This document shows, piece after piece, positions 34,601-45,391 of a stretch of DNA of 64,000 nt. Where the stretch lies: positions 1-64,000 of the forward strand of contig JASANH010000327.1 in NCBI GenBank assembly GCA_030248295.1. The letters run 5' to 3'. A model generated the notes under the pieces. The model was given only the letters and a program-made list of their open reading frames with translations, made no database searches and was not told where the DNA came from. This stretch comes from Mesodorylaimus sp. YZB2_4. Lineage: Eukaryota > Nematoda > Enoplea > Dorylaimida > Dorylaimidae. Both the position numbers and the translations under genes were made by a program. Every line of letters starts with the position of its first letter. Position 1 is the first letter of the stretch.

Positions 34601-34973
34601 TACCTTATCACTTTATCCGTTTCTCTTTTCAGACCCCGAAATTTCGACCCTATTGGCTGGAAATTCCACGTATGGTCCGCCCTGCGATTGCGTCCATCCA
34701 TGCGATGCAGAGGCCTACACCAAACATTGGCGATGGAACATTAGCGGCGATTCAGAGACCCGAGAATTTTGTCGTGATTATGTTAAACTGGACAAAAGTG
34801 AATGTCCGGCCAAGAAAAGTCCAAAAAAATCATCTTCATCTTCAAAATCAAAATCATCAAAAAATCGATCGAGTACAAAAGCACCAAAAAGTAGCGCAAA
34901 CACTTTTCGACCAATTTGGTTTTTTCCATTCGTAATCAGTACTAGTCTCAATTTACGATTTTGTGTCGCATAA
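28641..34973 (+). CDS. NALCN channel auxiliary factor (NALF/FAM155/NLF-1-like)
   Basis: Exons 28641-30053 (donor GTACGT), 33673-33826 (acceptor CTTTTCAG, donor GTAAGA) and 34633-34973 (acceptor TCTTTTCAG) join in phase to 635 aa. The first ATG is at 28641. Seen: an Arg-rich N terminus, a hydrophobic segment at about residues 115-137 (FWHIASLTLFLLSTTLV), a long polar region, then a cysteine-rich domain with CRTCYRKVLTRL, NCSECK, LWYKRW, CLQWCHLAELACP and AGLPSFRCTG. The spacing of C..C, W-Y-K-x-W, CxxWC and GLxSFxCTG matches the FAM155/NALF family from knowledge of that family, whose members help fold and traffic the NALCN sodium leak channel. The C terminus adds a Lys/Ser-rich tail and a final hydrophobic stretch. 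The N-terminal half is family-divergent. TGATAAG words are abundant in its introns and exon 1. Confidence 0.75.
31859..31876 (+). repeat. Poly(C) tract, 18 bp
   Basis: Uninterrupted C run in NALF intron 1. Confidence 0.95.
33105..33116 (+). repeat. Poly(C) tract, 12 bp
   Basis: Uninterrupted C run, followed by GCCCC, in NALF intron 1. Confidence 0.9.
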
Positions 34974-36470
34974 AATCGTGAGATCGTGAGAGAAAATGCA
35001 TAAAGTTCCAAAAAGTTTTGAAGAAAGGGACCATTTCCATATTCGGGCGTTGAGGGGGGCAGGCGAAGGCGGGATAAATGGCCGTCCAGGCGGAAAGGAG
35101 GGTTGCCTTTTTTGATGGGAACGTATTTTGCATTTGTCAAATAAGTGGATGCCATAATGTGGAATTGAGAAAAAAGCTTTTTTAGGCGAATTGCATCTCG
35201 TTATAGTGAAAGTCGATTTTTGGGGGGCGTGAAAAGGCGCTCGTGTCGCCCATTCCATAGTCAAAATTGTGTACCTCTTGGGGGTCTGTTGGATAGTTCT
35301 ATAGTAGCTATAGTTCTAGAATATGGACTAGATATTTCTTAGTTTCGTCTATAATGTGTGCTATGGGATAAAGGAAATCGATTTATACATTGTTCTTTTT
35401 ATTATTCGGATTCGCACGTTTTAGTGAGTTACTTATTTGGAAATGTTTGTTTATGGGCGGAAGAAAGAAAAATAGAATGATTTCTGCTGACTCAAAGAAA
35501 GTGTCCATAGAAAAAAAACATTCTTGTCTTAAAATGGGCCAAAATTTTCGAGTTTATACAAAGAAAAAGGATTTATATATCTTAGCATAGTATTGCAAAG
35601 TATGCACACTTCAAATAATTTTGACTTTGCCACCAAAAAATCATGTGTGCGATCCACACACATGTCACAATAAATATCCATGACCTCGAATCGCCCAAAT
35701 TATTGCACTCGGCCATAATATGGCCACCCTCAGCAGATAGAACTGTCTCCCTGCAACAGCTATTTTGACAAGGGGCCATCCGGAAAGGTCGACCGCACAA
35801 AATCTCGATTTTTTGACCCCCTCCCCCACCTGACCGCATTCCGACCACTTATCGCGAACTTCCCTCAAAAAAGGTCGACCTCTTTAGCCATACGCCCCCT
35901 CCAAACGTAGGTTTGTCGAATGTTTCACCTTATGCTTTCTTGAGCTTGAGAAGAGCTTGAGCTCTCTTTCGAAGCCAAATCTTTTTTTGATTCATGGAGC
36001 AGATTTCTATCATATTAGCTGGCCAGCAGTCATAATATGGTAAGCGAGGCTGTGAGGTGACTAGGGATAGGAGGGGATCCCAATGCCGTCGGGATTTGAC
36101 CCCTCGCAGTCCTGATCCTGATCCTGACATTGAGGCATCGGGATTCTGCATATAATTATGATATGCATAATCACGGTTGGTACACTCTGATCCATCCTAC
36201 CTGCGATGTGATGAAGAGACAAAAGCAAAATCGGCTAAAATCGATGATGATAGCAACACTGATTTTACGATTTTACTTAGCACCTTGCTGGATGACCATC
36301 GAAACTACGAATGTACTTGGCAATTGCAGCTTATTTCTAACGACTGAAACTTGATCCGATAAAAAGTTAAAAAAACCTGGATGACTAAAGTGTGCTTTAG
36401 TGAAAAAAAAAGACTCATCTCCTTCGTGTGTGCAAACAATGTACGACCTCAAACAAAAAATCCCGATCCT
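34974..36470. other. Intergenic DNA downstream of NALF
   Basis: AT-rich sequence with no supported gene. AAGGTCGACC and CTGCGGTCGACC words recur here and near 36997, 37078 and 39857, which may mark a decayed repeat. Confidence 0.4.
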
Positions 36471-36479
36471 CGAAAAAGG

Positions 36480-36830
36480 TGATCCCGACCTATCCCTAGA
36501 GGTGACCAGCTCGCACGGCAGGTTCCCTGTGTCTTCACTGTGAGCACCTCCACACGAGGGCATACTGGGTGAGAAGGGGCTCAGGCTTAGCTTAGGGCCC
36601 TACCCGACTGGTGTTCGAGGACAGTTTCCCAATTCTCTGCTCCTTGGGTGGGTGTTCGCCATTTGACAGTAGCAGGGGTGTCGCCCAGAGCCAGAATGTC
36701 CAAAGCCAGCGACAAGCTACTTAAACTGCCGTCCTCCGTCGGAATAGAACCTCGGCCTCCCAGTCAGGGTTGAGGGCCAGCAAGGCGGATCAACGCCTAC
36801 CAGCTGAGCCATCGCCTCCCAGCTTTTCCC
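36480..36830 (-). mobile_element. tRNA-related SINE-like repeat, copy C
   Basis: On the minus strand it opens with GGCGATGGCTCAGCTGGTAG (D-arm/A-box-like) and GAGGTTCTATTCCGAC (B-box-like), as in a tRNA-derived head, and later carries TGTGGAGGTGCTCACAGTG and GAAGACACAGGGA, the same body blocks as copy A at 9440-9785. Confidence 0.55.
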
Positions 36831-37394
36831 TTATGGATCAGATGCCATTCCATCAGGAATAAGAGTCCTCATGAACCCAGAAAGCATCGTCGAGAATGAA
36901 CGACCGAGAGAAGACAAAAAGTTTTTAAGGTTTGAACGCGCACTACTGGTGAGGATAAAAGGTGTTTTTAGCCATCAAAATTTTAAAAATTTGCTGCGGT
37001 CGACCATTAACCGCTACCTCTCCACATCCCGACTGCACCTGATCACTTTTTGCTAACCCCTTCTCCTTTCCTAGGCTGCGGTCGACCTTTATGGGTGAAT
37101 GGTCCCCAATCTTCTTGAACGATAGTTCAACTTTTTATGCATGAAATCTGCAAAAATTATAGCTAGTTTCGTCTAATTTCAAGAAGAAACGACTCCCAAA
37201 GTTTCAAGAAACGTCGACGTTAGATCGCGATCACAATCTTTTTGAAAACGCGCACACATTTTTTAAAAGATTTTGTGCATGCAATTGAGCAAATGTTGAA
37301 AAAATTTGACAAAATCTCAGAAGATGCTCAGAGCTCACAGAAATCGATTTCGATTTCAGTACAAGTGAGTCGTTTTTCAAAATTTCTGTGGGCT

Positions 37395-37705
37395 TCTGCC
37401 CGTTTTGCCTTCTAAGCAGGGCTGTGCGGAGACCAGCACACACAACAGGGTCCCTCCGCATGTCTGCACCTCCACGCTAGACAGGACACCGACCTCCCCC
37501 GACGATGGTGGCGAGCTTTGAACATTGTCGACGTTCGACAGCCGAGACTGTCTCCTCGTTTGGCTTCCGTTTCTCCACTCGGAGCGCCTCGATGGTAGCT
37601 GGGTGAGTCACCCACGCCCTATGGTTCGCAAAACGGTCGCCATCACCAGGGATCGAACCCACGACCAGTCCAGTCACTCGCCCCAACCAATACGGAGAGT
37701 ATGTA
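37395..37705 (-). mobile_element. tRNA-related SINE-like repeat, copy B
   Basis: On the minus strand: TTGGGGCGAGTGACTGGACT, GTGGGTTCGATCCCTGG, TTTGCGAACCATAGGGC, GTGGAGGTGC and CCGCACAGCCCTGCTTAGAA, ending in GAAATTTTGAAAAA. Block order equals copy A at 9440-9785, so both come from one interspersed family with an A-rich 3' end. Confidence 0.7.
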
Positions 37706-37853
37706 GCGTATGCTACGTACGCCTTACCTTGGTTACCCCATTTTTTAATTCATTTAGTGCCTTGCGATTGAATTTTTAAAATACCCATAAAATACCTTAA
37801 AATATCTGTACCCTTCATACTTGTGAAAGTGAGTGACTTAAACAAACAATTAT

Positions 37854-37867
37854 GGGGGGGGGGGGGG
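37854..37867 (+). repeat. Poly(G) tract, 14 bp
   Basis: Uninterrupted G run in intergenic DNA. Confidence 0.95.
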
Positions 37868-38797
37868 CTAAATAATTCGTGGACCACGGACTAACCACTG
37901 CGGCCGCCTAATACAAGTAAGTCGGAAATGACCCCAGGCCGGGTTGGGTCAATTTTTAAAAGATCGGATCAAGGTGCAATTTTGCAACTCTTACTACAGT
38001 AATTGCAATCACATAAACTTTTTTACTGTATATGTACAATGGCCCAGGAAGGCCTTTTTCAAAATATCTGCGCTTTTTGATTTTTGATTGATATCTCGTT
38101 AAAATGAGCGAACAGGCTGAAATCTCCACACACAAAAAATCAAAAGTTATTTTGAAAAAGGCTTTCTCGAGCCCCGTAATACTGTATTTGCTCGAAATTC
38201 TCCTCCCCCTTCGAAATCCTCCCCTTCTAATAATTCTCCCCCGTCTGGATACCGATTGAACTTTATTTTCCCCCGTGTGGGAACCATTCGAAAAAATTTC
38301 TCCCTGGGTAGAATTTCGAGAAAATACGGTACGTCTTAAAAAATACAGGTTTAGCAGAATTTTAGCATGCATGCATTAGCCCAGTATTCCCAGGTTTTGT
38401 TTCCGCGTAACTGCCAAGAATGTGAGATCATGTAGATGTGACCATAACCAAATTTTCTGACCAATGTCTGTGTAGGCCATTACTGAGAAAATTATCAACG
38501 TCCTCTTAGTAGCAGCTCCGAGGAATGCATCGGACTAACTGTGGTCTGACGAGTCGCGAGTCGACCATAAAGTCTGAGTGAGCTATAATTTCTAAAAAGG
38601 TCTTGATAGGATTAGAATTTCATTCGATTCCTGAGTACGAAGAAAAAAGTTTGTAGGTATACCTGGCTGGTTCACTGCGCAAACATCAAAATCTGCAGCA
38701 ATAATAACTCCCTTGACCATATTCATGTCTGCTGCTTATAACAATTTTGGTCACCTGTGGTCAGAGACTTCAGCCTTTTTGCTCAGCTTCAGCCCAG

Positions 38798-38846
38798 CTA
38801 GATTAGGTAGGGTCGGGCCCCGACGGGCTGAACCTACCTAATCTAG
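38798..38846. repeat. 14-bp perfect inverted repeat (hairpin)
   Basis: CTAGATTAGGTAGG at 38798-38811 and CCTACCTAATCTAG at 38833-38846, with the palindrome TCGGGCCCCGA inside the loop. It could be a short MITE remnant or a cruciform-forming site. Confidence 0.75.
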
Positions 38847-38849
38847 TGT

Positions 38850-39940
38850 GTAGTCGTGAGACTGCGGATATTTTTGACTATCACGAGTTTCGCGAGAACT
38901 ACTGGGGACCCCTGAACTAGTTCAAAGTTTTTTGCGTCGTGGCTCCATAAAAGTACGGCTTTGTATGCAACTGGGCGATTTTTGACCCCACTCTCGCACA
39001 AAATCGTTTTGTCACTGACGCCAAGCGAGTCTCAACCGAAGTTGTATGGACAGAACTGGGTAATCGATTTTCGATAAACACTTCCGAAATCACCAAAACG
39101 CCATATTTGGTAGACCATTAGATACCGCAGCACAATTCAAATTGAATAACTAACTAGCAAGAGCGTATTTGAGAAGTTTGATCACCCATCCAAGAAAAAA
39201 TCAGAAATGGGTTTTCAAAACCTAGATTCGATTCTCTGACGTGTTAAAAACCATTTTGACGTCTATCGCCAGGCAAAGGCACACATGAATAAAAAGTTAG
39301 CATCCGGGGCTACTCGATCTGAAATTTAACCCAGCTCAACCCAGTCCCAAGCACGTGCCTTTTTTAATTCGACCCAAACTCAACCCAACTTTGTTAACAC
39401 ATGTATTCAGTTTTGAAAAACCAATTTTCATTCTTCTCAACCATTATAATGGTTCATTTAAAATACTCTGAGCCGTTCCAATGGCATTCGCAAGCACTAC
39501 AATTCCGCGGAATTGAAAAAATTTTACAACCCCCGCCGTACATGTACAGTACGGCCCCTTGGCTGCGTCAGCACAGGAATGCCAGAACTCATGATCAAAA
39601 TCTAAGGAAAATCCAGCTCAATTCGCATGCATTCCCAATACAAGGAATTTCCAGACTTTATTAGTATTAATTACAAAAAAAGCACGAAATACCTTTTCCA
39701 GCGAATAAAGCACGATCAAGCATCGAAACTAATTATTAATAATACATCTTTCTGCTTTGATCTCATTTAATTTTTAAAAACAAGCGTTTGCCGAAATTTT
39801 ATCATTGATACTATCGATTTCTCTTTACATTGATTAAGTATACTGAAAATCATTAGTCGACCGCAAAAATATCCTTCATTTGAATATTTTTGGAAAACCT
39901 CATTACAAAAATTTGATCGCTACTCTGATCAATTTCTCTT
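38850..39940. other. Intergenic DNA with an ACCCA-rich patch
   Basis: At 39325-39395 it carries AACCCAGCTCAACCCAG and CCCAAACTCAACCCAAC, related to the patch near 5500. No gene is supported. Confidence 0.4.
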
Positions 39941-39947
39941 TTCGCCG

Positions 39948-42900
39948 CTACACCATTTTCGATGGCGTCACACTGCGTTTCGCCGAAGCCTTGGCCTTAG
40001 GCGCGGCAGTAGCAGTCTTCGTTTTCGACGAGCTCGTCGACGGCTTTGGGGTACTTTGTCCGGCCGATGTGGACTTCTTGATTTCCTCACTTCTCTTGGA
40101 TAACACTGACTTGGATGGCGTCACCTTCGATGCAGATTTCTTTGACACCGATTTCCCGCTTTTTTCGATCCAGTTTTCTTAGGCGCCTTCTTGCTGCCCA
40201 TTGCCACTACGCTTAATTCAACAGGCCCAAGTTTTTCATAATCGTCGTCCTGCTTTTTCTCGGTTATGACTTCTTCGACGGCAACTTGGTCGGTCATTTT
40301 CTGGGCGGACCAGTTCTTATTGCGTTCATATTGTTTCACCAATTCAATGGTGCCCATCATGAGCGTCTTGAACTGCTTGAATACGTCTACCTTCTTGAAC
40401 AACTGGTCAGTGTAGACGTACAGTCGGTGGCGGCAAATCAAACGAGCAAAACCTTCTGGGTTCACCCGCCTGCGACGGCTGTAGGCCTGCAAGTTCAAGG
40501 CCAACACCAACAGAGTGGGCGATCGTTGAACCCTAGCCGAGCAGTGGATGGCGATACCGGGCAGGTTGCGCTCTTTGTGCTGCACCATCTGCAGTTCCCC
40601 GCTCATGCACAGATGGCGTATAGAGTACGGAGCCGCATTATCACTCCAGTCATTGTAGTGCAGCAAATACATCTGAAAGCAACGGCCATACAGCTAGTTT
40701 ACGTAGACAAGCTTGATTTTTCTTACCCTACGGGTCTGGTTTTCAAAAGTGACGTCCAGATCGTACAGAGCGGCGTAATATTTCTGCCAAGTTCTGTTCG
40801 TTTTCAAGGTGATTGACCGAACCTTTCCACCCTTTTCTTCCAAACTCTTCAACCCCGAATCGACTTTGTTCCAGTACAATTCGATTTTAGCATCGTCTTT
40901 TTCTATTATCTTCCCAACGACAACGATCAAGCCCACCTGCAAAGCAACAGAGAGATAAGACGATAGGCCACCAAAAAAAACACACTCACATTTTCTTCCC
41001 AGCAGGCCAGCATGTGATAAAAAAGCACGTCTTTCGAAGGAGCCTGGGACAAGAGGATCCTCCTACCATAAAAATCTCGCAGTTTGTTCATATGCAGACA
41101 ACCTCGCATGCCTTCGTCGATGTGCGGATCTTTCAAAGTATAGTGCGTCGTGGAGTACACATCTTCCATGCCCTTACAGTACCGCGAGTAGGGCACTCTG
41201 ACGGCTTTGCCCAGCTCGCGCTGTTCTTCTTCCAAAGCTTGAACCTCTCCACATATTTTGAACGACTCTCAGCATCGCTATAAGCGGCCAAGACTCGTTG
41301 CTGATATTCCATCATCTCATCTGCGCATGCGATCCCGTCGTCTTCCTCCAACACAGCGTCGACCATCGGGTCTGCAGTGAGTGTCGCCTCAAACTTCGCT
41401 ACTTCTTCCAGAGAGAGCCTCTTTATGCCATCCCGGACTTTCGATTTTGTCGAGTCACCGTTGCGTGAAAAAATAAATGAAGAGGGACAAATAAAAAAAG
41501 CTTACCTTCAAGCTGACTTTTTTGACGTCGTCGGCTGCAGCGGCCGCGGCGCCAGCGGTAATACTCAAAAAAGACGCAGCCGACAACACCAACCATGCCG
41601 GTCACCCCTATCACACTTCCTGCAATTATCAAACCTGAAAATTTGACACACGAGCAATCAAAATTCATAACTGCGAAAACAAAGATCATTCTCACTTTAA
41701 GTGTGGTCAATCGACGGAGTAGTTGTCATGAAAAAAGACCGCGTGCTGTTCCCGTAAAGTGGGATCAACGGAGTCGTGCTGTCTGAAAAAAACAATAATA
41801 GGACTAAAACTAAAAACAAAAAATCCTCACCGTTTCCATCTCCTTCAGTCGAACTGTTGGGACCGCACGTCGTGTTAACCGTGTCATTTATTAACGGAAC
41901 GATGACATACAGTAGTCGTTCAAAATGTGGCCACACCGGGTGAACCTGCCACTCATATTTTGCGTCGTATTGCATTGAGTTGGTGGCGGATTCTCGGACT
42001 AAAACGATGACTTTTATGGCTATAACGTTACATAGGAGAGAGGGCATTCATTGCTTACCCAGGTATCGTTCCATCACCAGTAATGCCTCCGAAAACCAGA
42101 CGACTCATTCGATTCGGGTGTCGTGTTGCATTTGCGAAGACGGGACCAATCAGTGCAGTTCAGAAAATAAACTAAAAAAACAGACTCATACGAGATCTGG
42201 CGGACAAAGCTGCTTTTACTTACTCAAGTTGGAACTGATAAGAAAACCGCCGAGAAAAAACTGCGATGCCTTGCGTTTCAACCAGGTCCATACTTTATAG
42301 ATAGCCGTTCCGGTGAACATCGTCAGTGGTAGTAAGATGCTTTTCCTTCAATGCTCGCAAGGCCCGCCGTCATTCCAAGTCCAATTATCGCCCAATCGTC
42401 GGATGGTCATGTTGTACTCCGCTCCATCCGAATTCGGGCAATATATGTCGAGGTACTTCACGTCTTCTTGTTTGACGACGTCGTAAAGAGACAAGTCGTG
42501 TTTCCCATATCCTATGCGTTCCCTTTTCGACGGATCTAAATAGTATTTTCCAGCATGCTCTAACTCAAAATAAACATGTTTTTAATCTTACCACTCGTAC
42601 CACACGGTCGGATCTTTATAGCGAGCGCGTTAGTGTGACTGTTTTTTACAAGCAAGTGGCACATGTCGTTGAATTTGCCACTTGCGAGGTCGGGACAAAT
42701 GGACCATACACGCTTGTCTGTAAACTGCAGATCGCACAAGTCCTTTGTCAATTTGCCGCACGGTTGTTTTCCATCTTTGGTCACGAAGCAGACTGTGTTT
42801 TGGTCCTTGCAAAGCTCCTTTTCTTCCATTGAACCTAGTGCGAACAAAGTTGTTAAACACCCGAGGATAGTCAAAACAGAGTGCAGTACTGGGGATTCCG

Positions 42901-44479
42901 GTCGTTCAAACCAGAGTTACAGTAGCACTCTTAAAAAAGGAAATTTCGAGTCGACTCTGCAGGTCCATACGGGTCGTGACTGATGTGCGGAGGGGGGTTC
43001 AAAAGTTTTTGTCACGAGATATCGAATCTTGAAATTCCTTGAGCGCCCAGAAACTGTGCTTTGATTTTGCTGAAAATCGACCTTTCACCTTGCAAACAAA
43101 CTTACGAGAGATCCATCGACATGGAAATGAGTGCACCGTATAAAAAGTTATTGGTCTCTCTTCATTCCTCACAACTGATTCTTTAAACGGAAAAACCCCC
43201 GTTTCTAAAAATTTTTAAGACCCGTGAAAGTAAAAAAAGCCAAAATTTTTGACTTACAATTTGATTCTATTAAGCTGACTATATTTTTGTGATCACCGAC
43301 AGGTCTCTTATTTTGATAATGCAGCTCGCATGATTCACTTCATTTGGTGATTTTGGATTCTTTGAGGTTTTTTAAAATTTTAAACATCGCGGTTTTTTGT
43401 TTTTAAGATCAGCCTGTATGCATAGGCGCCAACAACAATGCTGTGAAGTGCCTTGATCTCTGCGTCGGTTATTGCATTAAAAAATGGGCTCATAAAAAAT
43501 GGGATTTACGAGTTTTAAAATACCCGTTTATGGTTTAAAAACTGATTGTTTAAACTCACAAACTGCCTTTCGTTGAGCGAGCCTGAACGAAAAGTAGTCA
43601 TAAAACCGTCATGTGATCGAAAATGCGCAAAGTTTTGCTGTAGACATGTCAAGCGTCAGATTCATATAAGTCATACGTCATCATAAGATAGGGTTATGTT
43701 CATTACGTCTTTATTGGTAAACAAATGTGCTTTTTGCGATAGCAAAAATCGCGATATTCGACAGAGAGTACTCACCCAGGTATTTTTCTCAAGGTCCAAT
43801 GCGTTTAATGCTAATCGGTGTTCTAAAAGCCGTCATGCGATTGCTTTTTTTGAATTCGCGCGCACGCTCACAAAGGATGTTATGAAATAGCCGTTTTTTC
43901 CAACTGCTCTTATGTCAGCGGTGTCAGTCTGGCGAAGAAAAAAAATCTTAATAAATAAAAGACACATTTTTTAGAATTTGCGAGGACTGAACTCCCAAAA
44001 CTTTCAGACCATTCAAGAATTTTCAAACTTTCGTCTCGAAACTCACTGGGGCAAGAATAAAAAAATACTTACACAGCCGAACAGCGAATCTTCTGGGGTG
44101 GAAGTTCGGTCCTTGTACTTGACCGAGTGGAGGCCGTAGCTTGTCTCCGAAGTGATATCGATACGCGCTAGGATCCTTCGCCGCTCTTTCCGCTGAAGAT
44201 GACGTTTCCTTGCGGGTCCAAAACTTCGAACGGTTCGTCTTGAGCACAGCCATCGATGATCCAATTTAGATGAGCGTAGCCGCCGAGGACAGGAAAAGGT
44301 TCTTCAGTTTGCCATTCATTAAAAAATTTCGCGTAATCGATTCCTGGAATAAAAACCGCAAGTGATAATAATTGTGATTATTTCTGTCTACAATTTTCAA
44401 ATTACTTACGCAATTTTTGGCCACTGACAGCCGATGTCATCAGCACTAATTGCAAAAACCGTTTTTTCAAATTAACCAT
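39948..44479 (-). pseudogene. Receptor-type protein tyrosine phosphatase locus, disrupted
   Basis: On the minus strand, an apparent signal peptide exon (44479-44410, MVNLKKRFLQLVLMTSAVSG) is followed by ectodomain pieces with Cys and N-glycosylation sites, a TM exon near 41635-41510 (GLIIAGSVIGVTG then YYRWRRGR), and PTP exons: about 41450-40990 (KLRDFYGRRILLSQAPSKD, WEENV), 40936-40727 (YWNK, TWQKYYAALYDLDV) and 40672 downward (WSDNAAP as WPD-loop equivalent; HCSARVQRS as P-loop, C-X5-R kept but the usual glycines replaced). A Lys/Ser/Thr-rich tail ends at 39948. Breaks seen: TAG at 44168, TGA at 42348 and 42074, TAATAA at 41888-41893, a frame change near 41236 and one at the six-T run 40160-40165. 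Linking all exons into one gene is inference; it could instead be two genes (break at 42348). An intact product would dephosphorylate phosphotyrosine at the plasma membrane. Confidence 0.6.
42985..43060 (+). mobile_element. Degenerate mariner-type end inside the phosphatase locus
   Basis: GCGGAGGGGGGTTCAAAAGT at about 42989, followed by TTTTGTCACGAGATATCG, resembles a mariner terminus. No transposase frame is present; the following kilobase is AT-rich and non-coding. Confidence 0.35.
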
Positions 44480-44620
44480 CTTTCGTTATCGATTAGTAGA
44501 GATTTCTTGAACTTTAATGTAAAAAGCTGCCGCGCACTCGCCTGACAAACGGCAGAATGCTGGACACGCGCACTGTCATCCTTTTTCGCTCACGCATTGT
44601 AATGTGCGTAGCCTCTGTGA

Positions 44621-44663
44621 CACTGGCCAATGGCAGAGGGTCGCGTGCTGCCATTGGCCAGTG
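44621..44663. promoter_or_regulatory. Perfect 16-bp inverted repeat carrying two CCAAT boxes
   Basis: CACTGGCCAATGGCAG at 44621-44636 is mirrored by CTGCCATTGGCCAGTG at 44648-44663, with an 11-bp spacer. Each arm contains a CCAAT box within GGCCAATGG. It lies 140 bp upstream of the ATG at 44479 on the minus strand, a typical place for NF-Y sites. Confidence 0.65.
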
Positions 44664-45210
44664 AGCATCTGGCGCGCTTGTGCATACTATATTATAATAA
44701 TGCTATACGTCTATCGCTTTCGCGCCGTTTTTTTTGAACTTTTTAGCGGAAGCGTGAGTTGACATCAGCGACAATTTTTTTGAGAAAAATAAGCCCTATT
44801 GGTGAGATTTTCTTACGTTAAATTTCAAGCAGTTTCAACCCATGCGCATCACAAAATTTCATGGGAAATATTTTTGGGAAATCGATTGCGCAATAACGTG
44901 CTGATTTGGCTCGTGGGACAACCCTAGTGTACACATTTCGCCAAAACGTGTCCCCGAGTCGACTCGAATTATCAAAAAATTTCTCGAAAGTTTTAGAAGT
45001 TGCGAATTCAGTGCGGGTGACGATTATAAGTGCTCATATGGTTTGGTGACATGGTGAAACACGAACACGATCACAACTAGCCATGACCTAGCCAGTAAAC
45101 ATCACATTTTTATTCTGCTAAACAAACAATATTGGTGCGCGCACTGAATACTTGACACAGACACTATTCCTTCCACCCTCAACCACCCTCAACAGTTCCA
45201 TAAAAGGCTG

Positions 45211-45216
45211 TTTATT
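45211..45216 (-). terminator. Polyadenylation signal AATAAA of the PNUTS gene
   Basis: AATAAA on the minus strand about 180 bp beyond the PNUTS stop codon at 45392-45394. Confidence 0.5.
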
Positions 45217-45391
45217 TCAACCTTCTCTTCCATTCCTATGACTAATCAAAGATACAAACAAACCAATTCTTCATAAAGACGCCATCCATTTCATGTTAGT
45301 ACAATTCAATGAACCCTAATTTCGCATCAAAACCAGCACAACAGGCAAAAAGGCAGATGCAATCATATTTCTTCTCACAAACACGTATGGC

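Larger units (their letters stand above)
44480..45391. other. Intergenic region upstream of the phosphatase locus, downstream of PNUTS
   Basis: Holds the CCAAT inverted repeat and the PNUTS 3' untranslated region. No other gene seen. Confidence 0.5.

Noticed and set aside
40286-40816. 176-codon plus-strand open frame
   Set aside because: It is antisense to the phosphatase catalytic exons, whose minus-strand frames carry the recognisable PTP motifs and splice signals.
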